From MGBC163016 sp964518575 (lineage in GTDB: Bacteria > Actinomycetota > Coriobacteriia > Coriobacteriales > Eggerthellaceae), in assembly GCA_964518575.1 (NCBI GenBank), contig CAZFGW010000001.1, positions 1 through 64,000 on the forward strand: a stretch of DNA of 64,000 nt. The letters are read 5' to 3'. Each line of letters starts with the position of its first letter. Position 1 is the stretch's first letter. The notes under the pieces are model-generated. The model saw only the letters and a program-made list of their open reading frames with translations, was not told where the DNA came from and searched no databases. A program made the translations under genes and the position numbers. This document shows positions 53,221 through 61,675 of the stretch, piece by piece.

Positions 53221-53389
53221 TGGGAATAGATGTAGGGACGAGATTTATCTCGTCCGTTGTTACATTATCGGGGTTGTTGCGGTTTGGGGATCACCATTGG
53301 CGAAACGGGATTGCCTGATGATTCGTTATTGGGGTTGTTGCGGTGGCGGGCGAGATGAATCTCGCCCCAACGTCCACCTGAATGATTGT
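53221..53389. repeat. REPIN-like element I (paired palindromes)
   Basis: The left palindrome is GTAGGGACGAGATTTATCTC (53232-53251, running on into GTCC) and the right is GGCGGGCGAGATGAATCTCG near 53345. The spacer carries CGGGGTTGTTGCGGT and TTGGGGTTGTTGCGGT. It lies between the codirectional histidine kinase and ABC ATPase genes. Confidence 0.8.
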
Positions 53390-53407
53390 TCCGGCTAAGA
53401 GGATATA

Positions 53408-54481
53408 TCAATCGGTACGGTCATTCAGATTGAAATTCTTACGGCGGCGATCATGCGGGAACGCAATCATGATCTTCGTCCCCTTCCCTTCGCTACTCAT
53501 CACGGATACCCCTAAATTCATCCGCTTGGCAAGCGAGGCGACCAAATACAACCCCATGCCTGTGGCATTGCTGCCGCTGCGCCCATTGTTGCCAACAAAA
53601 CCTCGATCGAACACCTTCGCGATATCCGACGCCGGAATGCCGCACCCGTCATCCTCTATAGAAAGCACCGTATGCTCGCGCGAGGTTCCCGCATCCTGCT
53701 CAGAACTCGTGAACGCTATCGTGGTCGCACCGTACTTCGCCGCATTCACGATGATCTGCCCCAGAATGAATTGCAGCCACGCATCATCGGCAATCACCGA
53801 CACATCACCTACCGCGATATCGAGGTTGACCCCGTGCTCGACCAAGTAGCGCATGTTCTTTCGGCATGCCGCCTTGATCGCTTTCGAAAGCGGCATCTCC
53901 TTGAGCACATAATCGTTTGAGAGCGACGCCGTGCGCGAATAGTACAGCGCCTGTTCGACCTGAGACTCGATCCGCTCGATCTCGAGCGAGAGCTTATCCG
54001 CATCCTGCCCATGCATCCGCATCAGGATCAGCTTCGCCGCAGCTACCGGCGTTTTCACCTCATGGATCCAAAGCTCAATGTAGTCGCGATATCCCTCAAG
54101 CTCCTGACGACGTTCCGCATCTTCCGACCCACTCAACATGCCTATGCGCTCAAGCGCCTCGAAGGCAATGCGCCCGTCCAGAAATGAGGGCTCATCGAGC
54201 ATCTCGGGCAAATAGTACGAACGCTCACACGTGCTGAGCGCATCGGTGAGCACCCGATAGAACCGTCGGCGGCGCATATATCCAACAATGAGTATGGCAC
54301 TACCGCAGATTGCGAGGAACAAGCAGACGATCAAGCAGCCCTGAAACCCGATTCCCAAAATGGAGAGCATGGCGAAGGTAACGAGCACGGCAAAGAGTCC
54401 CAGAAGACACTGGGCGAGCGCATCCTTCACATATGATGCGAAATTGAAGGAGGGAATATGCTTCTCTTCGCCACGCGTCAT
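53408..54481 (-). CDS. BceS-like intramembrane-sensing histidine kinase
   Basis: 357 residues. Two close membrane helices (about 24-42 and 47-67) with almost no external loop are the mark of intramembrane-sensing kinases that receive the signal from the partner permease. DHp follows with IHEVKTPVAAAKL (phospho-His about 140), then HATPase with NAAKYG, DDGCGIP and GMGLYLV. Its start overlaps the response-regulator stop as ATGA. Confidence 0.92.
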   Translation of the reverse strand: MTRGEEKHIPSFNFASYVKDALAQCLLGLFAVLVTFAMLSILGIGFQGCLIVCLFLAICGSAILIVGYMRRRRFYRVLTDALSTCERSYYLPEMLDEPSFLDGRIAFEALERIGMLSGSEDAERRQELEGYRDYIELWIHEVKTPVAAAKLILMRMHGQDADKLSLEIERIESQVEQALYYSRTASLSNDYVLKEMPLSKAIKAACRKNMRYLVEHGVNLDIAVGDVSVIADDAWLQFILGQIIVNAAKYGATTIAFTSSEQDAGTSREHTVLSIEDDGCGIPASDIAKVFDRGFVGNNGRSGSNATGMGLYLVASLAKRMNLGVSVMSSEGKGTKIMIAFPHDRRRKNFNLNDRTD

Positions 54482-55140
54482 ACGCTGTAGCCCTGCCCCC
54501 GCCGTGTGACCAAGAACTCTTTGGGAACCCCGAGCGCTACAAGCTTCTTGCGCAGGCGGTTGATGTTCACCGTCAACGTGTTGTCATCGATGAACTCGTC
54601 GGAATCCCACAGGCTGCACATGATCTCTTGACGCGTGATGACGCACCCCGGTTCCCTCATCAGCTTCGCAAGAATCTTGAGTTCATTGCGGGTAAGCTCT
54701 GACGTTTTGCCATGATAGCTGACGCTGGCAGCGCCGATGTCGAGCTTGACCTCCTTGTGCACGAGCACAGGACTTTCCGTACTCATCAAACGCCTGAGAA
54801 TGGAGGCGATATGCGCGAGCAGCACTGCGGGCGAATAGGGTTTTACGATGTAGTCGTCTGCGCCGATATTCATGCTGAGCACCTCGTCGAATTCGCTCTC
54901 CGATGAGGTGATCACCATGATGGGCACGGTGCTCTGCGCACGGATCTCGCGGCAGATCACATGACCGCTCGTCCCGGGAAGCGAGAGATCCAGAAGCACG
55001 CAATCGGGATGTGCCTCAAGAGCAATCCGCGCCGCATCCGTGAAGTCTTCGCAGCTTTCCACTTCGTAGTCGTTCAACGTGAGCAGCTGCGTGAGCTCCC
55101 GACGGAGCGAGTCATCGTCCTCGATCAGAAACAGCTTCAT
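54478..55140 (-). CDS. OmpR-family response regulator (BceR-like)
   Basis: 220 residues. The receiver is at about 1-115 (EDDDSLRREL, LLDLSLPG, TSSE, KPYSP) and a winged-helix DNA-binding domain at about 125-220 (ELTRNELKILAKLMREPG, INRLRKKLVALG). It pairs with the overlapping kinase gene and probably controls the ABC genes, whose upstream palindrome is a candidate site. The ATG follows GAAGGG. It starts 18 bp after the flavodoxin-fold gene. Confidence 0.92.
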   Translation of the reverse strand: MKLFLIEDDDSLRRELTQLLTLNDYEVESCEDFTDAARIALEAHPDCVLLDLSLPGTSGHVICREIRAQSTVPIMVITSSESEFDEVLSMNIGADDYIVKPYSPAVLLAHIASILRRLMSTESPVLVHKEVKLDIGAASVSYHGKTSELTRNELKILAKLMREPGCVITRQEIMCSLWDSDEFIDDNTLTVNINRLRKKLVALGVPKEFLVTRRGQGYSV

Positions 55141-55158
55141 CGAACACGCCCTTCGGCA

Positions 55159-55794
55159 CTACCGGATGAAATTCGTCTTGGCAGGCGGCTCAACGGGAGG
55201 AAGCGCGACCCCTGCCGCGTCTGCCGCTTCACGACAGCGCAGGAAGTACGCCATGTTATGGGCGAGCACGCGCATTGTGCGCATGCCTTCTTCATCCTGC
55301 TCCGCTTCCTGGGCATTGAGACCGTAGACCATGTTCCAATACGTAGCGGTGATGATAGGCATCTGCACGATGCTGAAGTATTTGTTGATCTGGTCGAAAG
55401 TGGACGTGCATCCGCCGCGCCGCGCGACCGCGATGGCAGCTGCGGGCTTATGGGGATAGATATTCACGCCGCCCATCGCCTGCGAATAGAACGACCGATC
55501 CATGAACGAAGTAAGCGCGCCCGTGGCGGCAGCATAGTGAACCGACGTTCCGAAAATGAACCCATCGCACTCCTGCGCGATCTTATTGAAGTCGTTGACA
55601 CCGTCATGAAAGGTGCATTCGCCCTCATGGCTTGCGCAGTAGCCGCACCCGATACATCCTGCAATCGGCTTCGCGCCGACCCAGAACCGCTCGACCTCGA
55701 CCCCTTCGTCAACAAGCGTCTTTTCGATCTCATCAAGCGCCCGGTTCGTCGTGCCCTTTTGATGAGGGCTTCCATTCACCAGCATTACTTTCAT
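55159..55794 (-). CDS. Flavodoxin-fold NAD(P)H oxidoreductase / iron-sulfur flavoprotein-like
   Basis: 211 residues. VMLVNGSPHQKGTTNRAL is the FMN phosphate-binding start of the NADPH-dependent FMN reductase family. CIGCGYCASHEGECTFHD supplies closely spaced cysteines like those of iron-sulfur flavoproteins. GTSVHYAAATGALTSFMDR is the second flavin loop. It is probably a cytoplasmic electron-transfer enzyme. ATG at 55794 (a second ATG one codon upstream) follows AAGGTGG. A related gene lies at the window's right end. Confidence 0.85.
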   Translation of the reverse strand: MKVMLVNGSPHQKGTTNRALDEIEKTLVDEGVEVERFWVGAKPIAGCIGCGYCASHEGECTFHDGVNDFNKIAQECDGFIFGTSVHYAAATGALTSFMDRSFYSQAMGGVNIYPHKPAAAIAVARRGGCTSTFDQINKYFSIVQMPIITATYWNMVYGLNAQEAEQDEEGMRTMRVLAHNMAYFLRCREAADAAGVALPPVEPPAKTNFIR

Positions 55795-56135
55795 CATTCC
55801 ACCTTCTTAGGTATTGCTTGCACCTCACCGCGCGCCGTCCGCTCTCCGCGTCCGCCCTTTCAGCGTGTGTGCAAAAACGCATGCGACCCGCGATCAAAAG
55901 AATAGCCCCCATAATACCCCTCTTCGCGCTCAATGGCGGGCTTGCCCCTCTGCCTTCACAACATCCAAGGCGCTTTTCAAAGGAATTGAATGCACGTTCA
56001 CGTTTTGATCGAAAATTGCCCATACCCCTTGTTCTACTATGTCAACCATATTCCCGCCGCGTATATGCGCGCCTTTGAAACCGAGCTCGCAGCATGCGAG
56101 GAACAAGCGGTTTCGTCTCAGAAGAAAGGACTACC

Positions 56136-57314
56136 ATGATCAACCAGAGCATGTACGACCTTGGAAGCGAACCGAACAAGATCCGCGAGCTGTTCGCCTA
56201 CGGACTTGAGCGGAAAGCGCAGATTGGCGCTGAAAATGTCTTCGACTACAGCATCGGCAATCCCAGCATTCCAGCGCCGGATGCCGTATGCGAGCAATTC
56301 GAGTACCAGCTGTCACTTGACCCGGTCAAGGCGCACGAATATACCCCCTCGCCCGGCGATATGAGCGTGCGGCAAGCCATCGCCGACCACATCACGAATT
56401 CCTTTGGGCTCAACGCGCGCGCTGAAAACGTCTATCTCACCTCAGGTGCGTCGTCCGCCATCGCTATCACGCTCTCGGCGCTTTGCAATCCCGGTGACGA
56501 GGTCATCGCCATCGCCCCCTACTTCCCCGAGTACCGCACGTGGTCGAACACCGCGGGGTGTACACTTGTGGAGGTGCCCGCAGACGCCACCACGTTCCAA
56601 CCCGATGTCGAGGCGCTCAGTCGCGCAATCAACGAGAAGACGAGCGCGGTCATCATCAACACGCCGAACAATCCCGTCGGTGCGGTTTACACAGAGGAGA
56701 AGCTTTCCGAACTGGCGAACATGCTCGAGCAAAAAGAGACGGAATACGGACATCCGATCTATCTGATCGCGGATGAGCCCTATCGGGAGATCACCTACGG
56801 TGCGCTCGTCCCCTACGTCCCGAACATCTATCGGGACACCATCGTGTGCTATTCCTTCTCGAAGTCGCTTTCGCTTCCGGGCGAGCGTATTGGCTACATC
56901 TATGTGAGTGACAACATCGACAACGCCGAGGCGCTCTCCATTGCCGTCGCGGGCGCGGGGCGCGCACTCGGCTACATCTGCGCACCCGTCATGCTGCAGC
57001 GCGTTGTGGCGAAATGTCTCGAAGTGCCGAGCGATGTCGAGGCGTATCGCAGGAATCGCGAGATCCTCACAAAGGGACTTGCGGAACTCGGCTATGAATT
57101 CATTGAGCCCGACGGGGCATTCTATTTGTGGGTCAAAGCGCTTGAGGATGACGCAGTCGCATTCTCTGAAAAGGCGAAGGAGTTCGAACTTCTGCTCGTG
57201 CCCTCCGACAGCTTCGGCTCAAAGGGCTGGGTGCGCCTGTCCTACTGCATCGCGCAGGATACGATCGAGCGAAGCATGCCGGCGTTCAAGGCACTCAAGG
57301 AGAGCTACGCATAG
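56136..57314 (+). CDS. PLP-dependent class I aminotransferase
   Basis: 392 residues, fold-type I. The cofactor phosphate loop is TSGASSAIAI (about 102-111), the ring-stacking region INTPNNPVG (about 172-180), aspartate in IADEPYREITY, Schiff-base lysine in YSFSKSLSLPGERIGY (about 240) and a late substrate arginine in WVRLSYC. It is related to aspartate/aromatic aminotransferases; the substrate is not clear. The ATG at 56136 follows AGAAAGGA; the longer frame adds 14 codons. A hairpin follows the stop. Confidence 0.9.
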   Translation: MINQSMYDLGSEPNKIRELFAYGLERKAQIGAENVFDYSIGNPSIPAPDAVCEQFEYQLSLDPVKAHEYTPSPGDMSVRQAIADHITNSFGLNARAENVYLTSGASSAIAITLSALCNPGDEVIAIAPYFPEYRTWSNTAGCTLVEVPADATTFQPDVEALSRAINEKTSAVIINTPNNPVGAVYTEEKLSELANMLEQKETEYGHPIYLIADEPYREITYGALVPYVPNIYRDTIVCYSFSKSLSLPGERIGYIYVSDNIDNAEALSIAVAGAGRALGYICAPVMLQRVVAKCLEVPSDVEAYRRNREILTKGLAELGYEFIEPDGAFYLWVKALEDDAVAFSEKAKEFELLLVPSDSFGSKGWVRLSYCIAQDTIERSMPAFKALKESYA

Positions 57315-57349
57315 CGTTTCGCCAACTGAATAAACGAACTTGCTATCTG

Positions 57350-57384
57350 AAGTACGGGCGCCTAATGACTACGCGCCCGTACTT
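57350..57384. terminator. Bidirectional hairpin between convergent genes
   Basis: An 11-bp stem (AGTACGGGCGC / GCGCCCGTACT) with an 11-base loop lies between the aminotransferase and the convergent MFS gene. It is followed by TGCTTTATA on the plus strand, a weak U-run. Confidence 0.6.
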
Positions 57385-57397
57385 GCTTTATACAGGA

Positions 57398-58738
57398 CTA
57401 GATGTTGTCCAGATCCTTGCGAGAATTCTCATGCGACAAGATCATCGCAACGAGCGCGATCACCGAGATGATGACCATGTACCACGCGGGCGCCAGATTC
57501 GATCCCGTTGCTGCAATCAGCGTTGTTGAGACCAGTCCCACCGTGCCGCCGAACAGCGCATTCGCCAAATTGAACGAGAGCGCGAAACCGGTGTAGCGAA
57601 CGCTCGTGGGGAACGTCTCCGTCAGATAGCTGGACAGCGTGCCGTCGTTGATGGTCAGGATGAAGCACATGACAAGCTCAACCGCCAAGACAAGCCAGAA
57701 CTGGGCGTTGTTGAGCAGAATAAACGCGGGTACTGTGAGTACGATAAACAGCACGCACGCCGTGATAAGCATCTTTTTGCGTCCGAACCTATCGGAGATA
57801 TGTCCCGAAATGAAGATGAATGCCACGTAGACCACGAGCGCGATCGTGGTTGCGAGCGAGGACTCATCCGCGGGCATACCCACCGCCGTTTCCAAATACA
57901 CGGGCAGGTAGGTCAGCACCACATAGAACCCGACCGCGTTGAGCATGCACGCACCGAAGGAGACAAGGAGCTCACGCAGGTGATGTTTGAAGATATCGCG
58001 AATGGGATGCTGTGCGTCGTCGCCCTGTTCGGCAAGTTCTGCCTGCATCGCCTGATACGTGGGCGAATCCTCGAGCTTCGTGCGGATGTAGTGCGCGATG
58101 AGACCGAGCGGTCCGGCAAGCAAAAACGGGATTCTCCATCCCCAGGAGTTAAGTGCATATTCGGGAAGCAGGAAGAACATCACCGTGGCGAAGGTGGAGC
58201 CAGCAAGCAGACCGACCGCTGTGGAAGCAGGAACGAGCGAGCAGTACAGTCCGCGCTTGTTCGTGGGCGCGAACTCAGCCAGAAACGTTGCAGCCCCGGC
58301 ATACTCGCCCGCAGCGGAGAAGCTCTGCACCACGCGAAGTAGGAACAGTAGCGCTGGCGCCGCAACCGAGATGGCAGCGTAGCCGGGCAAGCAGCCGATC
58401 AAGAACGTGGCGCCCGCCATCATGAAGATGGATACCGAAAGCGCCCACTTCCGCCCCTTCTTATCACCGAGCGACCCCCAGAACATCGCGCCGAGCGGAC
58501 GCGCGAGGAACGGCAGTCCGAAAACAGCGTAGGTGAAGATGAGGGACTCCACCGAGTTTTCGCTCGGGAAGAACACGAGCGCAATGACCGTCGCGAAATA
58601 CGAGTATGAAGCGTAGTCAAACCATTCGATAAAGTTGCCGAGAAAAGACGACACCGCAACTTTCTTGATGACCTTATCGGATGATTCATGAGTTTCGGGT
58701 ACGACGGCAGAGGACGTTTCGTCATGAGTAGTGGCCAT
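57398..58738 (-). CDS. MHS-type MFS transporter
   Basis: 446 residues with twelve helices. The first helix contains FLGNFIEWFDYASYSYFA, typical of the metabolite:H+ symporter family (ProP, KgtP, ShiA). The loop 2-3 motif GDKKGRKWAL and its second-half copy DRFGRKKMLI are both present. It takes up a carboxylate, betaine-like or dicarboxylate compound by H+ symport; the substrate is unknown. AAAGGAG precedes the ATG. A possible FNR-type box lies about 175 bp upstream. Confidence 0.88.
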   Translation of the reverse strand: MATTHDETSSAVVPETHESSDKVIKKVAVSSFLGNFIEWFDYASYSYFATVIALVFFPSENSVESLIFTYAVFGLPFLARPLGAMFWGSLGDKKGRKWALSVSIFMMAGATFLIGCLPGYAAISVAAPALLFLLRVVQSFSAAGEYAGAATFLAEFAPTNKRGLYCSLVPASTAVGLLAGSTFATVMFFLLPEYALNSWGWRIPFLLAGPLGLIAHYIRTKLEDSPTYQAMQAELAEQGDDAQHPIRDIFKHHLRELLVSFGACMLNAVGFYVVLTYLPVYLETAVGMPADESSLATTIALVVYVAFIFISGHISDRFGRKKMLITACVLFIVLTVPAFILLNNAQFWLVLAVELVMCFILTINDGTLSSYLTETFPTSVRYTGFALSFNLANALFGGTVGLVSTTLIAATGSNLAPAWYMVIISVIALVAMILSHENSRKDLDNI

Positions 58739-59044
58739 ACGGGCTCCTTTGATGGTTCGTCGGATGTGCGCACAGACCCACGCTCATCCGTGTCAGTTCA
58801 AACGGGAGCTTGTCAAACAGCCAATTTACGGATCATTGCGCCCGGAGAGCCTTTCGCCCTCATTGAACCGCTCTTCACACCGCGGCTCTGCCCAATGAGC
58901 TGCTAACTGCCTGTTGACTTGAATCAAGTCCCGCCCTACAGATAATACCCTTGCAGCGCCGGAATCTTCCAAAAATCAGCAAAAAACTGCACCATTCACG
59001 AAGGACTTTGTGTACAAAGAGGCTTTTGCAGCGCCAGCGGACTA
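58739..59044. other. 306-bp intergenic region upstream of the MFS gene
   Basis: It contains the MFS promoter region and the 3' flank of the YkvI-like gene. Apart from the FNR-like box I see a short palindrome CTTTGTGTACAAAG (59006-59019) and two copies of TTGCAGCGCC (near 58951 and 59026). No gene is seen. Confidence 0.45.
58914..58927. promoter_or_regulatory. FNR/CRP-family-like box
   Basis: TTGACTTGAATCAA differs at one position from the FNR consensus TTGAT-N4-ATCAA. It lies in the region upstream of the MFS transporter gene. No regulator of that family is in the window. Confidence 0.4.
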
Positions 59045-60196
59045 TCAATTGCTCTTCTTGTTCTCCTCCGCGCAAGAGCGCCGGGCAATCAAGGTGCGGA
59101 CATTCGAGACGATCATGAAAATCAGCAGCAGAGCGCCTATGTAGCCATTGATCACATAGATCACATTCACGAGCGTTTTATACGGGACGAAAAGCCCGAT
59201 CACAAGCCCGAGCACGCCGAGCACGATCGCGAGCACCCGAAAGCGAACCGTCCCCTCTTTCGCGAACCGCGCGACAGGGTTGTAGAGCAGCGGCACAGCG
59301 GTCGCGCAAATCCCGATGAACACGACGATCGCATAAATATAGGTCAAAGGCGCCCAAATCTTGTTCGCCAAAATGAGATTCGGAATAGGCGCATTCCAGA
59401 CGAACGTTGTGCCGTCGCCCGTGTTGATGTCAGCGATCTGCGCAAAGAAGATGATCACGATGGCTGCACAGATCACCACCGTTGCCACGATGATACCCGC
59501 GTTGATGTCCTTGCGCGTATTGCGTGCGCCGAGCAGCGTCATGAAACTTGCGAACCACAAAAGCACGAATCCCGCGTAGGAAAGCCCCGCGATGAGCCAA
59601 TTGTCACCCGCTTGGACGATGCCCTCGCCGGGGGCAGCGGCAGTAAACGACCTCGTCTCGATCGCTTCGAGCCCCTCGGGAATCTGGTTTCCATCCATGC
59701 AGAGAACGATCAGCCCGATCGCAATAAAGAACGCGATCTTAATCGGTCCGATCACGCCGATGATATCAACGAGCTTGCTCAACCCTAGGATAACGATGGA
59801 TACCACCAACACGCTCAGGAGCACCGCGCCGATCCAATCGGGAATGCCGAAACCCTGCTTGAGCGTGGATGCTGCGCCGCCCACCATCACGAAAAACGAC
59901 ATGTAGCAAAACACCGTCGAGTAATAGTCGAAGAACGCACCGAGGTATTTGCCGCAATAATAGCGGTAGACATCGTTGCCGCATTCGTAGTGCTCGCGCG
60001 CGCCTACGGCGGCAAAATTCACGTTGTAGTAGATGAAGATGATGGCGAAAACGGCGACGACCAGGATGCCCTTGAGTCCGTACGCCGTGAAATACTGCAG
60101 GATCTCCTGCCCCGTTGCGAAGCCTGAGCCGATGACGAGAGCGATGATCGCTCCCGCGAGGATGCATACCCGTTTCACGCTCACCGGACCGCTCAC
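59045..60196 (-). CDS. YkvI-like membrane transporter
   Basis: 383 residues with about eleven helices. The start VCILAGAIIALVIGSGFATGQEILQYF is an unwound-helix, Gly-rich first segment like LeuT-fold transporters, and the whole resembles the YkvI family of uncharacterised permeases. GTG start with AAAAGGTGAG upstream. It lies 201 bp downstream of the amidinotransferase gene on the same strand, separated by an unusual 18-bp tandem repeat, so it may carry an amidinotransferase substrate or product. That is inference. Confidence 0.8.
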   Translation of the reverse strand: MSGPVSVKRVCILAGAIIALVIGSGFATGQEILQYFTAYGLKGILVVAVFAIIFIYYNVNFAAVGAREHYECGNDVYRYYCGKYLGAFFDYYSTVFCYMSFFVMVGGAASTLKQGFGIPDWIGAVLLSVLVVSIVILGLSKLVDIIGVIGPIKIAFFIAIGLIVLCMDGNQIPEGLEAIETRSFTAAAPGEGIVQAGDNWLIAGLSYAGFVLLWFASFMTLLGARNTRKDINAGIIVATVVICAAIVIIFFAQIADINTGDGTTFVWNAPIPNLILANKIWAPLTYIYAIVVFIGICATAVPLLYNPVARFAKEGTVRFRVLAIVLGVLGLVIGLFVPYKTLVNVIYVINGYIGALLLIFMIVSNVRTLIARRSCAEENKKSN

Positions 60197-60207
60197 CTTC
60201 TCACCTT

Positions 60208-60303
60208 TTCACCTTCGCCAACGCCGGCAACGCCGTTACCTTCGCCAACGCCGTTACCTTCACCAACGCCGACACTTTTGCCAATGCCGTTACCTTCGCC
60301 ATC
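60208..60303. repeat. 18-bp tandem repeat array
   Basis: Four to five degenerate copies of an 18-bp unit related to TTCGCCAACGCCGTTACC. On the minus strand the unit reads GGTAACGGCGTTGGCGAA and ends just before the YkvI-like start. Each unit contains GAAGG, a ribosome-site-like string. The array is in multiples of 3 but I do not see a convincing gene for it. Confidence 0.75.
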
Positions 60304-60345
60304 TTTGCCATTCCATGCGGGGCAAAACCGCCACATAAACAGAGC

Positions 60346-60375
60346 AACGCCCTGCACTCGTGAGCACAGGGCGTT
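60346..60375 (-). terminator. Hairpin after the amidinotransferase gene
   Basis: A 9-bp stem (AACGCCCTG / CAGGGCGTT) with a 12-base loop lies 23 bp after the stop. The following GCTCTGTTT is a poor U-run, so it may attenuate rather than end transcription before the repeat array and YkvI-like gene. Confidence 0.55.
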
Positions 60376-60397
60376 TCGTAATGCATGATTTTGCTGG

Positions 60398-61543
60398 CTA
60401 TCTCCAAAGCTCAGGACGTACCAGCGTAGGATCAGGAACGCGATTCGGGAAGTAATCGAGGCAATCGCCTTCGCGATAGACATCAGCCGTGCAGCAGTGA
60501 AGACCACCACCGAACGGATATGCATCGCGCAGATCGCACGGAATGACGTTCATGCCGAGCTTGTCCATCTGCTCCTGCTGATAGACCTCGGACGCCTCGA
60601 CGACTACCGTCTTGGGGTCGAGCACGAGGCAGTTCATGGACAGCCACACCGAGCTGTAGCACAGCGCCGGCGGTTCGTCGTGCGCCGGTTGCGCGGCTTC
60701 CACAATCTCCCAATCGTTCGCCTCGAAGATCGCACGCTGCTCTTCGGGAAGCGGACGGTTGGGGTTATTGATGATAAGACCCGGACGCAGCGGCACGAAT
60801 GTTGCGTCGATGTGGATCGGGTACGGGTCGCCCGGGAAGTTCACCGCATGCACGCGGAAGTCAGGATAGTAGCGCTGGAACCAATCCATTGCCGCGCGAT
60901 TGGTGGTCAGACCATGCTGGATGAACAAGTCTTTGCCCATGCGCATGACGTCAGCAGCATCCCACATCGGCTCGACCTCAGTTGTGACGAAGTCCTTGGC
61001 AGCGGTGCGCTCCAGGCGCTCCTCAAGGGTGATCTTCTCGTCGTAGTAGTTGTGCTTATAAGAGCGGTCGGTCAAACGAGGACGAGGCGCCTGTGTCCAC
61101 TTGAACTCAGGATCCTGCTCGAAATACTGCTCCATCAGCGGCCAGTAGGCGAGATACTCGAAATACCGGCAGCGGAATGAATTCGCGGCTGCCATGATCT
61201 CATTGCCCACCGTGAGCAAAATGTCACGCGGCGGCATGCATGTCATCATGGAGTCGTTGCGGAAGTCCGGCGTTCCGATAGCCTGGTTCCACTGCAGCGG
61301 CGTCGGGCGGTCAACCTTGATGCCGCGGTCTTCAAGGATCTTCACCAGATTATTGAGACATTCGTTACCACGCTCGACGGTTTCAAGCGGGCGCAGTCCC
61401 CACATGCCTCTCATTTCAGAATCAACGGGCACCTTCTCAGACGTAGCAGGCTCCTCGGGAGGAATAACAGAGTTATCACAAAGCCCGACGATCACATGCT
61501 TGAGCGGATCCCAATCGTTCCAAGAGCTCACGATTTTAGGCAT
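60398..61543 (-). CDS. Glycine amidinotransferase (AGAT)-like enzyme
   Basis: 381 residues of the pentein/amidinotransferase fold. Three catalytic regions closely follow arginine:glycine amidinotransferase: WDAADVMRMGKDLFIQHG (Asp), DPYPIHIDATFVPLRPG (His) and GGGLHCCTADVYREGD, where the first Cys after His is the predicted nucleophile. The family moves the amidino group of arginine to an amine, giving guanidinoacetate plus ornithine for glycine. The acceptor here is not known. ATG follows AAAGGAA. RelQ-like gene upstream, YkvI-like transporter downstream on the same strand. Confidence 0.9.
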   Translation of the reverse strand: MPKIVSSWNDWDPLKHVIVGLCDNSVIPPEEPATSEKVPVDSEMRGMWGLRPLETVERGNECLNNLVKILEDRGIKVDRPTPLQWNQAIGTPDFRNDSMMTCMPPRDILLTVGNEIMAAANSFRCRYFEYLAYWPLMEQYFEQDPEFKWTQAPRPRLTDRSYKHNYYDEKITLEERLERTAAKDFVTTEVEPMWDAADVMRMGKDLFIQHGLTTNRAAMDWFQRYYPDFRVHAVNFPGDPYPIHIDATFVPLRPGLIINNPNRPLPEEQRAIFEANDWEIVEAAQPAHDEPPALCYSSVWLSMNCLVLDPKTVVVEASEVYQQEQMDKLGMNVIPCDLRDAYPFGGGLHCCTADVYREGDCLDYFPNRVPDPTLVRPELWR

Positions 61544-61675
61544 GATGTTCCTTTCTTTTGCTACGGGTTCTCACACGAATGCGATTATAGTACGCATGAT
61601 GGCGAAGAGAGCTCAAACCGGCGAACGAAATAGAAAGTTCTTTTGAAACCGATTTACCGAAGACGGTTTGCGTCC

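Noticed and set aside
60193..60525. Gly/Val-rich minus-strand frame made by the 18-bp tandem repeat
   Set aside because: It overlaps the amidinotransferase 3' end, has no ribosome site, and its repeat part is just the tandem array.
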